Assembly: GCF_013403565.1 (NCBI RefSeq)
Contig: NZ_CP058627.1
Span: 1,984,001-2,048,000 of the forward strand
Direction: 5' to 3'
DNA from: Chitinibacter bivalviorum
GTDB lineage: Bacteria; Pseudomonadota; Gammaproteobacteria; Burkholderiales; Chitinibacteraceae
Length of the DNA: 64,000 bases
The notes beneath the pieces were generated by a model. That model was not told where the DNA came from and ran no database searches. It saw only the letters and a program-made list of their open reading frames with translations. Shown one piece after another: positions 27,812 through 36,362 of the stretch (position 1 is its first letter; every line of letters begins with the position of its first letter). A program made the position numbers and the translations under genes.

Positions 27812-28726
27812 ATGAACCGCACCAATAAATTACTAGCAGCCTTGATCGCGAGCATGTCTTTACATGCTCACGCCAATATTTTCACTTATGAAGTGATCCA
27901 AGACTTCGGCTCAGTGCAGAATTTTGTCGATTTCAGCAATCTGCATGCTGAAGCATCAGGTGATTTCCACCTGCCAAAAAATTACAAATATGAATACAAC
28001 CCTGCCACCCAAGCAACAGAGCAGATCGAAATCCCGTATGCACCTTGGGCGAACAGCAACTACTCCGCCATCCGCATTAAAGAAACAGGATCCATCGAGC
28101 AAACAGGCGCCGCAAATTTACGCACTCGCCAAGTGGGTAATGTCATTGAGACCCAGCAACGTTTTGTGAATTACACCAAAGTATTTGATCAAACTAGCCT
28201 AAACATTAATGCTGGCCTTTATCTGTATGACGCATCAGGTTCGGGCTCGTTGATGTTTTCGGGTACGTTCCAGCTCAATGATAAAGCGAAAGATGTACCG
28301 AATCTGCCCAACTTTTTGAATGGCTCGGTGAACGCCTATAACAGCTTTGATGCAACCCTGATCAACAAGCGTAATCAGCGCCCCGTAGCTGATATTGATA
28401 TGAATAGCTCTTTCACCGGTTTTAATGAAAGCGTTAGCATGTGGAATGGCACTGCTAACTATTCAACATTTGGCCAAACTCAACACGCTTTGTCATCTGA
28501 CCCAACCTCATTTAGCTTTGTGATTGACGCGTCACGCTTTAATAAGGGCAATATCAATTTGAGTATTAATGCCGGAACGTGGACGCAGAAAATTATTTCC
28601 GAGACCAATGGCGAAGAATGGCGCACGATCAGCACCGCTCCAGTTCCAGAGCCAGAAACCTACGCCTTGATGGGCATGGGTCTGGTCGGTTTGCTCGCTG
28701 CGCGCCGCCGTAAATTGGCCAAGTAA
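27812..28726 (+). CDS. PEP-CTERM sorting-domain surface protein
   Basis: 304 residues with a Sec signal peptide (LLAALIASMSLHAHA) and a C-terminal sorting signal: PVPEPETYALMGMGLVGLLA followed by a basic tail. This tripartite signal (PEP motif, membrane helix, Arg/Lys cluster) is cut by an exosortase in Gram-negative bacteria and is linked to exopolysaccharide and biofilm. The mature part is Asn/Thr/Ser-rich and not assignable to a fold. No exosortase gene occurs in this window. It is monocistronic with its own terminator. Confidence 0.87.
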   Translation: MNRTNKLLAALIASMSLHAHANIFTYEVIQDFGSVQNFVDFSNLHAEASGDFHLPKNYKYEYNPATQATEQIEIPYAPWANSNYSAIRIKETGSIEQTGAANLRTRQVGNVIETQQRFVNYTKVFDQTSLNINAGLYLYDASGSGSLMFSGTFQLNDKAKDVPNLPNFLNGSVNAYNSFDATLINKRNQRPVADIDMNSSFTGFNESVSMWNGTANYSTFGQTQHALSSDPTSFSFVIDASRFNKGNINLSINAGTWTQKIISETNGEEWRTISTAPVPEPETYALMGMGLVGLLAARRRKLAK

Positions 28727-28748
28727 TCTGCGCCACTCTAAAGCCCCA

Positions 28749-28772
28749 AGCCCGCTGCTGCGGGCTTTTTTC
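28749..28772 (+). terminator. Intrinsic terminator of the PEP-CTERM gene
   Basis: Stem AGCCCGC / GCGGGCT with loop TGCT, followed by TTTTTT. Confidence 0.85.
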
Positions 28773-28832
28773 TTGCGCTCGCTGCCGCCGATCGGCCAGA
28801 CCCTACGCGGCCCTTTTTAAATCAGAATTCAT

Positions 28833-28881
28833 TTGACATGCATCTCGCTTGGCGATTAAATAACTAACCAGTCAGTTATTT
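28833..28881 (+). promoter_or_regulatory. Promoter and TetR operator of the efflux operon
   Basis: A -35 TTGACA (28833-28838), 17-bp spacer and -10-like TTAAAT (28856-28861). A perfect 8-bp inverted repeat AAATAACT / AGTTATTT (28858-28865 and 28874-28881) with an 8-bp centre overlaps the -10 and the start region, the usual place for a TetR repressor to block transcription. Binding is inferred from layout, not shown. Confidence 0.6.
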
Positions 28882-28898
28882 AAGTAAAGATCCAGATC

Positions 28899-29534
28899 AT
28901 GTCCGAAGCACCACGCAATTTACGCCGCAAAGAAGCCCGCCCCAGCGAGATTATCGAGGCGGCTTTGCAGCTTTTTCATCAAAAAGGTTTTTCCGCGACC
29001 AAGATCGACGAAGTGGCTATCGCCGCCGGCGTCACCAAGGGGACGGTTTATCTGTATTTCCCCAGCAAGGAAGCGCTGTTTAAAGCCGTAGTGCAAGAGC
29101 GCGTTTTGCCCAATTTGGCCAAGATGAACGAAGCGGCGAACCAGTTTGCAGGCAGTCGCGCCGATTGCCTTGCCTATGTGTTGCGCGGCATGGCGCAAGC
29201 CTTGAATGAATGCAATGGCAGCATTTCCAAATTGATGATCGCCGAGGCGGGCAATTTCCCCGAGCTGGCGGCGTTTTATAACGACGAAGTCGTGCAGCCC
29301 ATGCATCGCGCCATCCGCCAGATACTCTCCGAGGGTATTGCCCGCCAAGAATTCCGCGAAATGGATTTGGAGCATATGCCCCGCATTGTGATTGCGCCGA
29401 TTTTCATGGCCAATATCTGGCGCCACACCTACGGCCATCTCGATGCCCAGCCCTTGGAGCTGATGCAGTACGCCGAAATACAAATTGACGTTTTATTGCG
29501 TGGCCTGCTGGCCACACCGGAGAATAAACAATGA
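28899..29534 (+). CDS. TetR-family transcriptional repressor
   Basis: 211 residues. The N-terminal helix-turn-helix reads EIIEAALQLFHQKGFSATKI then EVAIAAGVTKGTVYLYFPSK; the C-terminal half is a variable ligand-binding domain. The gene overlaps the efflux adaptor by four bases (ATGA) and begins just after the operator-like palindrome, so it most likely represses its own operon and is released by a toxic ligand. Inducer unknown. Confidence 0.9.
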   Translation: MSEAPRNLRRKEARPSEIIEAALQLFHQKGFSATKIDEVAIAAGVTKGTVYLYFPSKEALFKAVVQERVLPNLAKMNEAANQFAGSRADCLAYVLRGMAQALNECNGSISKLMIAEAGNFPELAAFYNDEVVQPMHRAIRQILSEGIARQEFREMDLEHMPRIVIAPIFMANIWRHTYGHLDAQPLELMQYAEIQIDVLLRGLLATPENKQ

Positions 29535-30646
29535 GCGAAGCGATCGAGAACGCACCTAAAAAACAGGCCAAAGGCCGATTGATTTTGGTGCTAATTTTAG
29601 GCGTTGCCGCCGCAACCATCGGCTACCGCATCTGGTGGTCGAGCGGGCACGTCAGTACCGACAACGCGCAGGTTGAAGCGCATATTGTGCCGATTTCGGC
29701 CCGCGTTGGCGGCTACGTGAAATCGGTTAAAGTCGAAGACAACCACCACGTTGCCCCTGGCAGCACCTTGGTTGAAATTGACCCGCGCGATTACATCGTA
29801 CGCGTCGCGTTGGCCGAAGCCGATTGGCGCAATGCGCAAAGCGTGTCTGGGCAAACTGGCCAATCGGGGCAGGCTTTGGCGCAGATCAGCGCCGCCAGCG
29901 CCAATGCTGCGGCAGCCGCAGCGCAAGGCCAAGCCGCACAATTGGCGATTGCCGAAGCACGCGCCAATGCCAGCAAAGCACGCAATGATTTGAAACGCTC
30001 GCAAGAACTTGCGGCGCAAAAAATGGTCAGCCAAGCCCAGCTCGACGCAGCGCAAACGGCTCTCGATGTAGCCGAAGCCAAAGTACAAACGCTAACTGCA
30101 CAGCAGCACGCCAGCGCCGAGCAAAGCAATGCTGCGCGCCAGCAAGTGGCCGTTTCAAGCGCAGGGCTAAAATCCGCCGAAGCCAAAACTTTGGCTGCAG
30201 AGGCGCAATTGGCCTTAGCCAAAAATCAGTTGATCGATACTCAAGTGAAAGCGCCGACTGCCGGGATTATCAGTAAGAAAAACGTCGGCGAAGGCCAGAT
30301 GATACAAGCGGGCCAAACGCTGATGTATATGGTGCAGGATGGCGATCTGTGGGTGGTGGCCAATTTCAAAGAAACCGAAATCAGCAAAATTCGCCCCGGG
30401 CAAAAAGCCGAAATCAAGCTCGATGCGAATACCGATTTGAAAATCAGCGGCGTGGTTGATTCATTCAGCGGCGCAACGGGTGCGCGCTTTACGCTGCTGC
30501 CGCCCGACAATGCGACGGGTAACTTCACCAAAGTCGTGCAACGCGTGCCGGTCAAAATCAAGCTCGACCCCTTGCCAGCGAACGCCAATATTCGCCCCGG
30601 CATGTCGGTGGATGTAATGATTGATTTGAAAACCGCTCAGAAATGA
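29531..30646 (+). CDS. EmrA/HlyD-type membrane fusion protein
   Basis: 371 residues, one N-terminal membrane helix (LILVLILGVAAATIGY), then biotinyl-lipoyl-like strands (STDNAQVEAHIVPISARVGG, KAPTAGIISKKNVGEGQ), an Ala/Gln-rich coiled hairpin (about residues 110-235), and a beta-barrel domain. It joins an inner-membrane exporter to an outer-membrane channel. It overlaps both neighbours by four bases, so stoichiometric expression with the permease is expected. No TolC-type gene is in the window. Confidence 0.92.
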   Translation: MSEAIENAPKKQAKGRLILVLILGVAAATIGYRIWWSSGHVSTDNAQVEAHIVPISARVGGYVKSVKVEDNHHVAPGSTLVEIDPRDYIVRVALAEADWRNAQSVSGQTGQSGQALAQISAASANAAAAAAQGQAAQLAIAEARANASKARNDLKRSQELAAQKMVSQAQLDAAQTALDVAEAKVQTLTAQQHASAEQSNAARQQVAVSSAGLKSAEAKTLAAEAQLALAKNQLIDTQVKAPTAGIISKKNVGEGQMIQAGQTLMYMVQDGDLWVVANFKETEISKIRPGQKAEIKLDANTDLKISGVVDSFSGATGARFTLLPPDNATGNFTKVVQRVPVKIKLDPLPANANIRPGMSVDVMIDLKTAQK

Positions 30647-32226
30647 AATCCATCCTCCCTTCCCTCTCGCGCTCGACAGACGACGCGAGCATCCACCAGC
30701 ATCGCTACATTATTGCGATGACGGTAACGCTCGCTTGCGTGCTCGAATTGCTCGATACCAGCATTGTGAATGTCGCGATCCCACACATGATGGGTAGCTT
30801 GGGCGCGACGCTGGATGAAATTACTTGGGTATCGATTGGCTACGTCGTGGCCAATGTCATCGTGCTGCCAATTTCGGGCTTTCTGGGTAATTTATTTGGC
30901 CGGCGCAATTATCTGGTGTTGTCGATTGCGCTATTTATTGTCGCGTCGATTGCTTGCGGCAACGCGACATCGTTACCCGAAATGGTGTTCTGGCGCATTG
31001 TGCAAGGCTTGGGCGGCGGCGGGCTAATTGCGACCGCGCAAATGACGCTGTTTGAAGTGTTCCCCGCCAAAGAAATGGGCACGGCGATGGCGATTTTCGG
31101 CATGGGCATTATGCTCGGGCCGATGCTGGGGCCGACCGTTGGCGGCTGGCTCACCGATCAATACAGTTGGCCGTGGATTTTCTATATCAATCTGCCACTG
31201 GGGCTAGGCGCGCTGCTGCTCACGCTGCTGTATGTGCCGGACTCCAAGCTGCGAAAGGCGGTGACGCACATCGACTTTGTTGGCCTCTTGCTGATGGCCA
31301 GCGGCATTGGCGCGCTGCAACTTTTGCTCGAACGCGGCGAAAAACTGGAATGGTTTGATTCGTGGGAAATCGTGACCTACACGGTGCTCAGCATCGGTGC
31401 GATTGGCGCGTTTATCATTCGCCAATTGGAGCATGATCATCCGCTGGTTGACCTGCGCGTGTGCAAAGACGGGCAATTTTCGGCCGGGCTGGCGATTACC
31501 TTTTTGCTCGGCGCGTCGCTTTTTTCTACCGTATTTATTTTCCCCGTCTACGCCCAAACGCTGATGGGCTACACCGCGTGGCAGACGGGTTTGCTGATTC
31601 TGCCTTCAGCGCTGGCTTCGGGCTTAACGATGCCGATTTCGGCCAAGCTGGTTGATCGCGGCATGCCGCCACGACTGCTGATTACATTGGGTGCGAGCAT
31701 CTTTTTGTATTCTATGTGGATGCATCACCATTTCACCACGCAATCGGGCATCAGCGATTTTATGTTACCGCTGATTGTGCGTGGGATCGGGCTGGGGATG
31801 ATTTTTATGCCGCTCAATAGCCTGTCGATGGCCAATTTGGCGCCGACCCAGATCGGCAGCGCAACCGGGCTTTACAACCTGACGCGCCAGCTTGGCGGTA
31901 GTGTGGGTATCGCTCTGTCGGCGACATTCGCAACCAAATTCGCGCACATCAACACCGATGTTTTGCTGGAAAATCTGGGTAGCGATACGGCAATGGAGCG
32001 TTTGGCGGGGCTGAAAAATATGCTACTGGGTAGCGGCACGCCAGCCGCAGCTGCCGAGCAAGCGGCCAATGCGCTAATGATGCAGATTGTCAGCAAGCAA
32101 GCCTTAATGCTCGCCTACGAGCATCTATTTATGCTGTTTGGTTTTGCGATGATTTCGGTTTTACCGCTCTTGGTGTTTATGAAGAAAACCAAGGTGCGCG
32201 CTTCTGCTGATGCAGCGGCTCACTGA
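30643..32226 (+). CDS. DHA2-family (EmrB-like) MFS multidrug transporter
   Basis: 527 residues with 14 membrane helices, as usual for DHA2 proteins. Motif LLDTSIVNVAIPHMMGSLGA, motif A FLGNLFGRRNYL, and GPTVGGWLTDQYSWPWIF identify the family. It pairs with the upstream adaptor to export toxic compounds across both membranes through an outer-membrane channel. It is the last gene of the tetR-emrA-emrB-like operon. Confidence 0.93.
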   Translation: MKSILPSLSRSTDDASIHQHRYIIAMTVTLACVLELLDTSIVNVAIPHMMGSLGATLDEITWVSIGYVVANVIVLPISGFLGNLFGRRNYLVLSIALFIVASIACGNATSLPEMVFWRIVQGLGGGGLIATAQMTLFEVFPAKEMGTAMAIFGMGIMLGPMLGPTVGGWLTDQYSWPWIFYINLPLGLGALLLTLLYVPDSKLRKAVTHIDFVGLLLMASGIGALQLLLERGEKLEWFDSWEIVTYTVLSIGAIGAFIIRQLEHDHPLVDLRVCKDGQFSAGLAITFLLGASLFSTVFIFPVYAQTLMGYTAWQTGLLILPSALASGLTMPISAKLVDRGMPPRLLITLGASIFLYSMWMHHHFTTQSGISDFMLPLIVRGIGLGMIFMPLNSLSMANLAPTQIGSATGLYNLTRQLGGSVGIALSATFATKFAHINTDVLLENLGSDTAMERLAGLKNMLLGSGTPAAAAEQAANALMMQIVSKQALMLAYEHLFMLFGFAMISVLPLLVFMKKTKVRASADAAAH

Positions 32227-32237
32227 AATTTATCACT

Positions 32238-32284
32238 GGTATATGCCTGAAAATCAATTTTAATAAGGTCTTCAGGCATATACC
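32238..32284. repeat. Long imperfect-loop palindrome
   Basis: Arms GGTATATGCCTGAA and TTCAGGCATATACC, 14 bp perfect, loop of 19. No T run follows on the plus strand. Core CCTGAA / TTCAGG also occurs in a palindrome at 63724-63766. Confidence 0.6.
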
Positions 32285-32462
32285 TATAATTCACAGGCAA
32301 TGTTCCCAATTTGTGTTGATACGGAGTGCGCTATTCGATCTGGGGCTTGAATTCCCGTGTAGCGAAAACCGCGGCGAGGAGGGAGACGAACGGCTTTATC
32401 GTTTGGCTCACGACGAAGCAAGGGCAGCGCGGAGCGCTTTTCGCCCGGGGCGCCTTCTCTTG

Positions 32463-32494
32463 CCTACTTCTCTTGGCGAAGCAAGAGAAGTAGG
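32463..32494. repeat. Perfect 13-bp hairpin
   Basis: Arms CCTACTTCTCTTG and CAAGAGAAGTAGG with a six-base loop GCGAAG. No terminator T run. Confidence 0.65.
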
Positions 32495-32605
32495 TCCCCG
32501 TCGCGGATTGCGACTGTAAAACAGAGTGCCGAAGGCACTTAAACCATCATCAACACGTATTGAGAACATGCCCAATTCACATCGATCATCAACTGGCTGC
32601 TTAGA

Positions 32606-34162
32606 TTATTGCCGGTCGATTTCGACCGCAGCATTATCCAGCGCTGCACCTAGCTGGACAATCCATTCTTCCGCGGCAGACTCGTTTTCATTGTGATACA
32701 GCCAACGATAAGCCAGCTGACCCGCCTCATCAAACATCGCCGGTGCGAGCCGTACTGCATCGGCCAGATAATCTAAGCCGCGCCGATTGCCTTCATCCAG
32801 CAAAATGCGGCCATACAAAAACATCGGCTTAGGGTATTTTTCCCCAGACCTTTGCAGCAGATGTTCCAGTACTTCTTTCGCCGCTGCTGCGGATTCATAA
32901 TCGTGCAGTAAAACCGCGTATTCCTGCGCCTCACCGACGGCTAAAGAGCCCAGCGCTTGCTGGCCAAATTGCGCTATTTTTTCCAAAGCTCGGCTGCGCT
33001 GGCGATAGTATTGCTGCCATTCTTTTTGCTCTTTTTGCCACCACTGTTCATCCATTTTCTTACTCAAGACCGCTGCCTGCGAGCCGAGAAAATAGTCGGC
33101 GGCGCTTTGCTTGATCTGCGCAGGCAGTTCACAACGTTCACCTGCGGCCAGTACACGGTCGCGCAAACAAGGATGGGTATCTAGCAAGTCCGAATTTTGT
33201 GCCCATGCAGAGCGCAAACGTGGCAAGGTTGACCATTCGTCTCGCGCCGCTTTGATGGCCATGGGCATCGCGGTATAGGGCATAAATGCGGGTTTTTCGC
33301 GGGTTTTGGCTTGCGAATATAATTTGGGCCAGAAGTCTTCGCGCAACCAACGGGCGAGCAAATCACCGCGAATCAAGCTATGGCTATTATGCAAGCTACC
33401 GGCCAAACGCGTGGCAACCGCATCAGCCTGATATTCCTCTTCGCGGGAGAGCACAAAGGTATAGGCGTTGAAATAATAGGCAAATTGCGCCAGCAAATGC
33501 GCAAAAAGCCGATTAATGGTGTCGTCTTCACGGTTGGCTTCTGTGTGCTCATGCAAGGCACCAAAAGTGCGACGCTGACGATAAATCCAAGCCCCCAACT
33601 TGCCGTGACTACCCGCAATATGGCCATATTCATGCGCCAAAGTCGCGTACATTTCTTTCGGTGCCATACCTATTAAATAGGGTAAACCGAGCATTAAATA
33701 ATTGCGATGACCGAAAAACAGCCCCGCTTTAGCTCGCTGATAAATCGCAGCATTAAAGTCATCGGTAATTAATACATGATCGATCGCGGGGCCTTTGAGC
33801 TGGCGGCGCAGCTGACTGAGTACGTGAAATAATTTCGGCGCGTCTTTGGCATGAATTTCAATGCCTTCGGGCTTAGGTAGCCGCGTCAGGAACATTTTAA
33901 TCACAATCCATTGCACCGGAATAATGCTGGCCGCCATCCCCAGCAAGGCCAGGAGCAGCATCACAGAATGGCGTTGCTGCCAGGTAGAAAACGCCCAGAA
34001 AAGTAACAAGCCCAGCAAAATCAGCGATGCAAATAACAGCAAATAGGCCGCAGCGCTGATAAGAATGACTTTAGCGCGAAACAAAATCGGCCGTCGCTCG
34101 GCTTGAGCCTGCAAGCCCAGCAGCAAATGCTCGTAAGCCGGATCATCCATATTGCACCACAT
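32606..34162 (-). CDS. Membrane-bound M48-family metalloprotease
   Basis: About 518 residues. Two N-terminal membrane helices (residues ~30-80), then an M48 domain with the zinc motif LAHEYGHIAG (HExxH) and a later Glu/Asp ligand region (REEEYQADAVATRLAG). The C-terminal ~140 residues are helical, TPR-like (EAQEYAVLLHDYESAAAAKEV). M48 proteases such as HtpX and BepA degrade or refold membrane and envelope proteins; this one differs from HtpX (which is encoded at 56461-57339). A start at 34150 (MDDPAYEH) is equally possible and neither ATG has a strong ribosome site. Confidence 0.82.
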   Translation of the reverse strand: MWCNMDDPAYEHLLLGLQAQAERRPILFRAKVILISAAAYLLLFASLILLGLLLFWAFSTWQQRHSVMLLLALLGMAASIIPVQWIVIKMFLTRLPKPEGIEIHAKDAPKLFHVLSQLRRQLKGPAIDHVLITDDFNAAIYQRAKAGLFFGHRNYLMLGLPYLIGMAPKEMYATLAHEYGHIAGSHGKLGAWIYRQRRTFGALHEHTEANREDDTINRLFAHLLAQFAYYFNAYTFVLSREEEYQADAVATRLAGSLHNSHSLIRGDLLARWLREDFWPKLYSQAKTREKPAFMPYTAMPMAIKAARDEWSTLPRLRSAWAQNSDLLDTHPCLRDRVLAAGERCELPAQIKQSAADYFLGSQAAVLSKKMDEQWWQKEQKEWQQYYRQRSRALEKIAQFGQQALGSLAVGEAQEYAVLLHDYESAAAAKEVLEHLLQRSGEKYPKPMFLYGRILLDEGNRRGLDYLADAVRLAPAMFDEAGQLAYRWLYHNENESAAEEWIVQLGAALDNAAVEIDRQ

Positions 34163-34442
34163 AATTATCGTGTTTTAATGACTAAAACTGTAACTTAATT
34201 AATTATGATTGAAGAGCAATAAAAGATGACATCCGCAAATATGCAACACGAAGCAGAGCGATGTATACCCTAGCAGATCAACAAACAATTTAGATCAAGG
34301 CCAATACCCCTGCACCGTATCTAAGACTTTCTCCAATCAGATAAGCGCGTCGTTGCATCGAATTTGATCAGCACTCTTACTTTCCCCGCCACCATCAACG
34401 GTTCGATTTATTCAAGAGCCGTTCCGCGAAATAATCTTTGCA
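34163..34442. other. AT-rich intergenic region, no gene
   Basis: 280 bp without a credible ORF. It contains two ATACCC-type sequences (34265-34270 and 34304-34310). Promoter of the M48 gene is expected in the right half, reading leftward from about 34200. Nothing else is seen. Confidence 0.4.
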
Positions 34443-34967
34443 TTAATTTTGGTGATTATTGCAATTGAGTAGCTGTTCCTTAGAAATGACCAAGTGTTGA
34501 AACTGAGCATCAGCACTTCTTTTGCCGTTTAGAAATTGGCAGCTATTGCGCTGCGCTTGGGAGATAAACTGCTGATAATCTGCTTGTCGTAATCGAACTC
34601 CGATACACGTTGAAAGTAGCACTGGTTCACAAGCAAATGAATAAGCATCATAAAAACTCCGCTCACTCACCGACTCATAAATGCGATTAGCCGCATCATG
34701 CGCGACAATAAACTGCATCAGAAATACGAATATGTAAGCCGCAGTGATGAATGCGGCAAAAAACAACTGACCACAATAAAACATGACCAGCAACAAAATC
34801 GGCACACTTAAACGTAGCATCACACCGAGAAATACATCGGGAGTCACAATAAAAAACATTCCCGAAACGAAGTAAAGGGCTGTAATGCAGGCTACAACAA
34901 CACCCGAAATCCAGAGTGCTTTTTTCAAATTGGGTAGAAAGGTTGTCAATCTTGCTAGCTTTTCCAT
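34443..34967 (-). CDS. Small membrane protein of unknown function, downstream of the CLC gene
   Basis: 174 residues, three to four membrane helices (VVVACITALYFVSGMF, LSVPILLLVMFYC, LFFAAFITAAYIFVFLM) and a soluble C-terminal tail with CEPVLLSTC and CQFLN cysteines. I do not recognise the family. It starts four bases after the CLC stop, so it is likely translated from the same mRNA. Its codon use is AT-richer than its neighbours, which may mark recent acquisition. Confidence 0.6.
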   Translation of the reverse strand: MEKLARLTTFLPNLKKALWISGVVVACITALYFVSGMFFIVTPDVFLGVMLRLSVPILLLVMFYCGQLFFAAFITAAYIFVFLMQFIVAHDAANRIYESVSERSFYDAYSFACEPVLLSTCIGVRLRQADYQQFISQAQRNSCQFLNGKRSADAQFQHLVISKEQLLNCNNHQN

Positions 34968-34971
34968 TGCA

Positions 34972-36249
34972 CTAAGTCCAATCCCCTAGCCGAGTTTTTG
35001 CTTGCTCAGGGTCTATTGGCCTTCCTTTACCGGAGCCCATCCGCTGTGCTTTGTAAATTCCGCTATGGCCTGAGCAGAGGTGTGCCATCGTGCAGGCCAA
35101 TAGCGCAAAAGGCGCTATCGGTGCGCCGAACAGCTCAATCGCCATCAAGGTGCAAGCCAGCGGAGTATTGGTTGCACCAGCAAATACCGCGACAAATCCC
35201 AGCCCGGCAAGTAGCGGAAACGGCATATCCAAGATGGGCGCTAACGCATTACCCAGCGTTGCTCCGATAAAAAACAGTGGCGTCACTTCGCCGCCCTTAA
35301 AACCCGCGCCCAAGGAAAACACCGTAAAGACGAGTTTTAATGGCGCATCAGCCCAGCTCAGCGGTTGTTGAAATGCCTCGACGATGACAGGGATACCGAG
35401 ACCGATATACCGCTCGGCACTAAACACCATCACCACCAGCGCCAAGATACTCCCACCGAGTACTGGCCGCAGTGGCGCATACTGAATGCGTTTGAACTGC
35501 TTACCCAGCCAATGCGTGCTGTCGGCAAATAATTTACCCGCGCCACCAAAGATGGCACCAGCGATCAGTACCATCAAACCCAGCCACAGACTAAATTCGG
35601 GCACAGCACCAATGCTGTAATGCGTATGGTGGACTCCCAAGAATCCGCCCAGCACGCTGACGGTAAAATCAGCAACAAACGCCGCGATCAAACACGGCAG
35701 CAGCGCGTTATTGCGCATCATGCCCAGCGCCAGCACTTCTACGCCAAACACCGCCCCCGCCAGCGGCGTGCCAAACACACCAGCAAAACCTGCGCTTATC
35801 CCCGCCATCAGCAAGACGCGCCGATCGCTTTGATTGCGCTTTGTGATCAGCGTGAGTTGATCGGCCAGTGCGCCGCCCATCTGCACTGCCGTCCCCTCGC
35901 GTCCGACCGAAGCGCCAAACAGATGCGACGCAAGCGTGCCAAACAGCACCAGCGGTGCCATGCGCAGCGGAATGACCGCTTTGGGATTGTGTATCTCATC
36001 AATTAATAAATTATTTCCCGCTTCGACGTCCTTGCCAAAGCGTAAATACAGCCAGCCCACGACAAAACCCGCGATCGGCAAACCCCAGATGAGCTGTGGA
36101 TGCGCCACGCGCGTCTCAGTCACCCATTGCAGCGCCGCCAAAAAAATCGCCGCAGCCCCGCCGCCCAACACGCCCACCACCGAGGCCAGCGGCAACCACA
36201 GCAATAAATCTTTCGCCACTTGGCGGTAGTAATCGGTCGAGGTGGACAT
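34972..36249 (-). CDS. CLC-family antiporter, predicted fluoride-specific (CLC-F) type
   Basis: 425 residues with the CLC fold. The gating glutamate lies in VGREGTAVQMGG (canonical chloride CLCs read GREGP). The first selectivity segment is AGNNLLIDEIH where chloride CLCs have GSGIP, and the third is GFKGGEVTPLFFIGATLG, a pattern I associate with CLC-F proteins that export fluoride with proton coupling. The reaction would be F-/H+ exchange in the inner membrane. No fluoride riboswitch motif is visible in the 110 bp upstream. Most databases would call this a voltage-gated chloride channel; the CLC-F assignment rests on those three segments. Confidence 0.82.
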   Translation of the reverse strand: MSTSTDYYRQVAKDLLLWLPLASVVGVLGGGAAAIFLAALQWVTETRVAHPQLIWGLPIAGFVVGWLYLRFGKDVEAGNNLLIDEIHNPKAVIPLRMAPLVLFGTLASHLFGASVGREGTAVQMGGALADQLTLITKRNQSDRRVLLMAGISAGFAGVFGTPLAGAVFGVEVLALGMMRNNALLPCLIAAFVADFTVSVLGGFLGVHHTHYSIGAVPEFSLWLGLMVLIAGAIFGGAGKLFADSTHWLGKQFKRIQYAPLRPVLGGSILALVVMVFSAERYIGLGIPVIVEAFQQPLSWADAPLKLVFTVFSLGAGFKGGEVTPLFFIGATLGNALAPILDMPFPLLAGLGFVAVFAGATNTPLACTLMAIELFGAPIAPFALLACTMAHLCSGHSGIYKAQRMGSGKGRPIDPEQAKTRLGDWT

Positions 36250-36362
36250 AGGTATCCGAAGGAAATTTGAAGAGGCATTTTAGCACTGGCTTTCAATTCG
36301 CTTTTGGAGTTCCAAATATTGCGAAACGGCAGCCACGTGAATGGCAACGCAATCGATATGAT

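Larger units (their letters stand above)
32227..32605. other. Intergenic region with two unrelated hairpins, no supported gene
   Basis: 379 bp. It holds the long dyad at 32238-32284 and a second perfect hairpin at 32463-32494. A 68-codon frame (32313-32519) crosses the second hairpin; its GC-rich, arginine-rich product and the hairpin suggest a non-coding intergenic repeat rather than a gene. The pattern resembles repeats scattered in several betaproteobacterial genomes, but I cannot check copy number. Confidence 0.5.

Noticed and set aside
32313..32519. 68-codon ORF in the intergenic repeat region
   Set aside because: Crosses a perfect hairpin, Arg/Leu-rich composition, no ribosome site; resembles a repeat translated by chance.
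36250..36362. Fluoride riboswitch upstream of the CLC-type gene
   Set aside because: I looked for the crcB-type pattern on the coding strand upstream and found no match.
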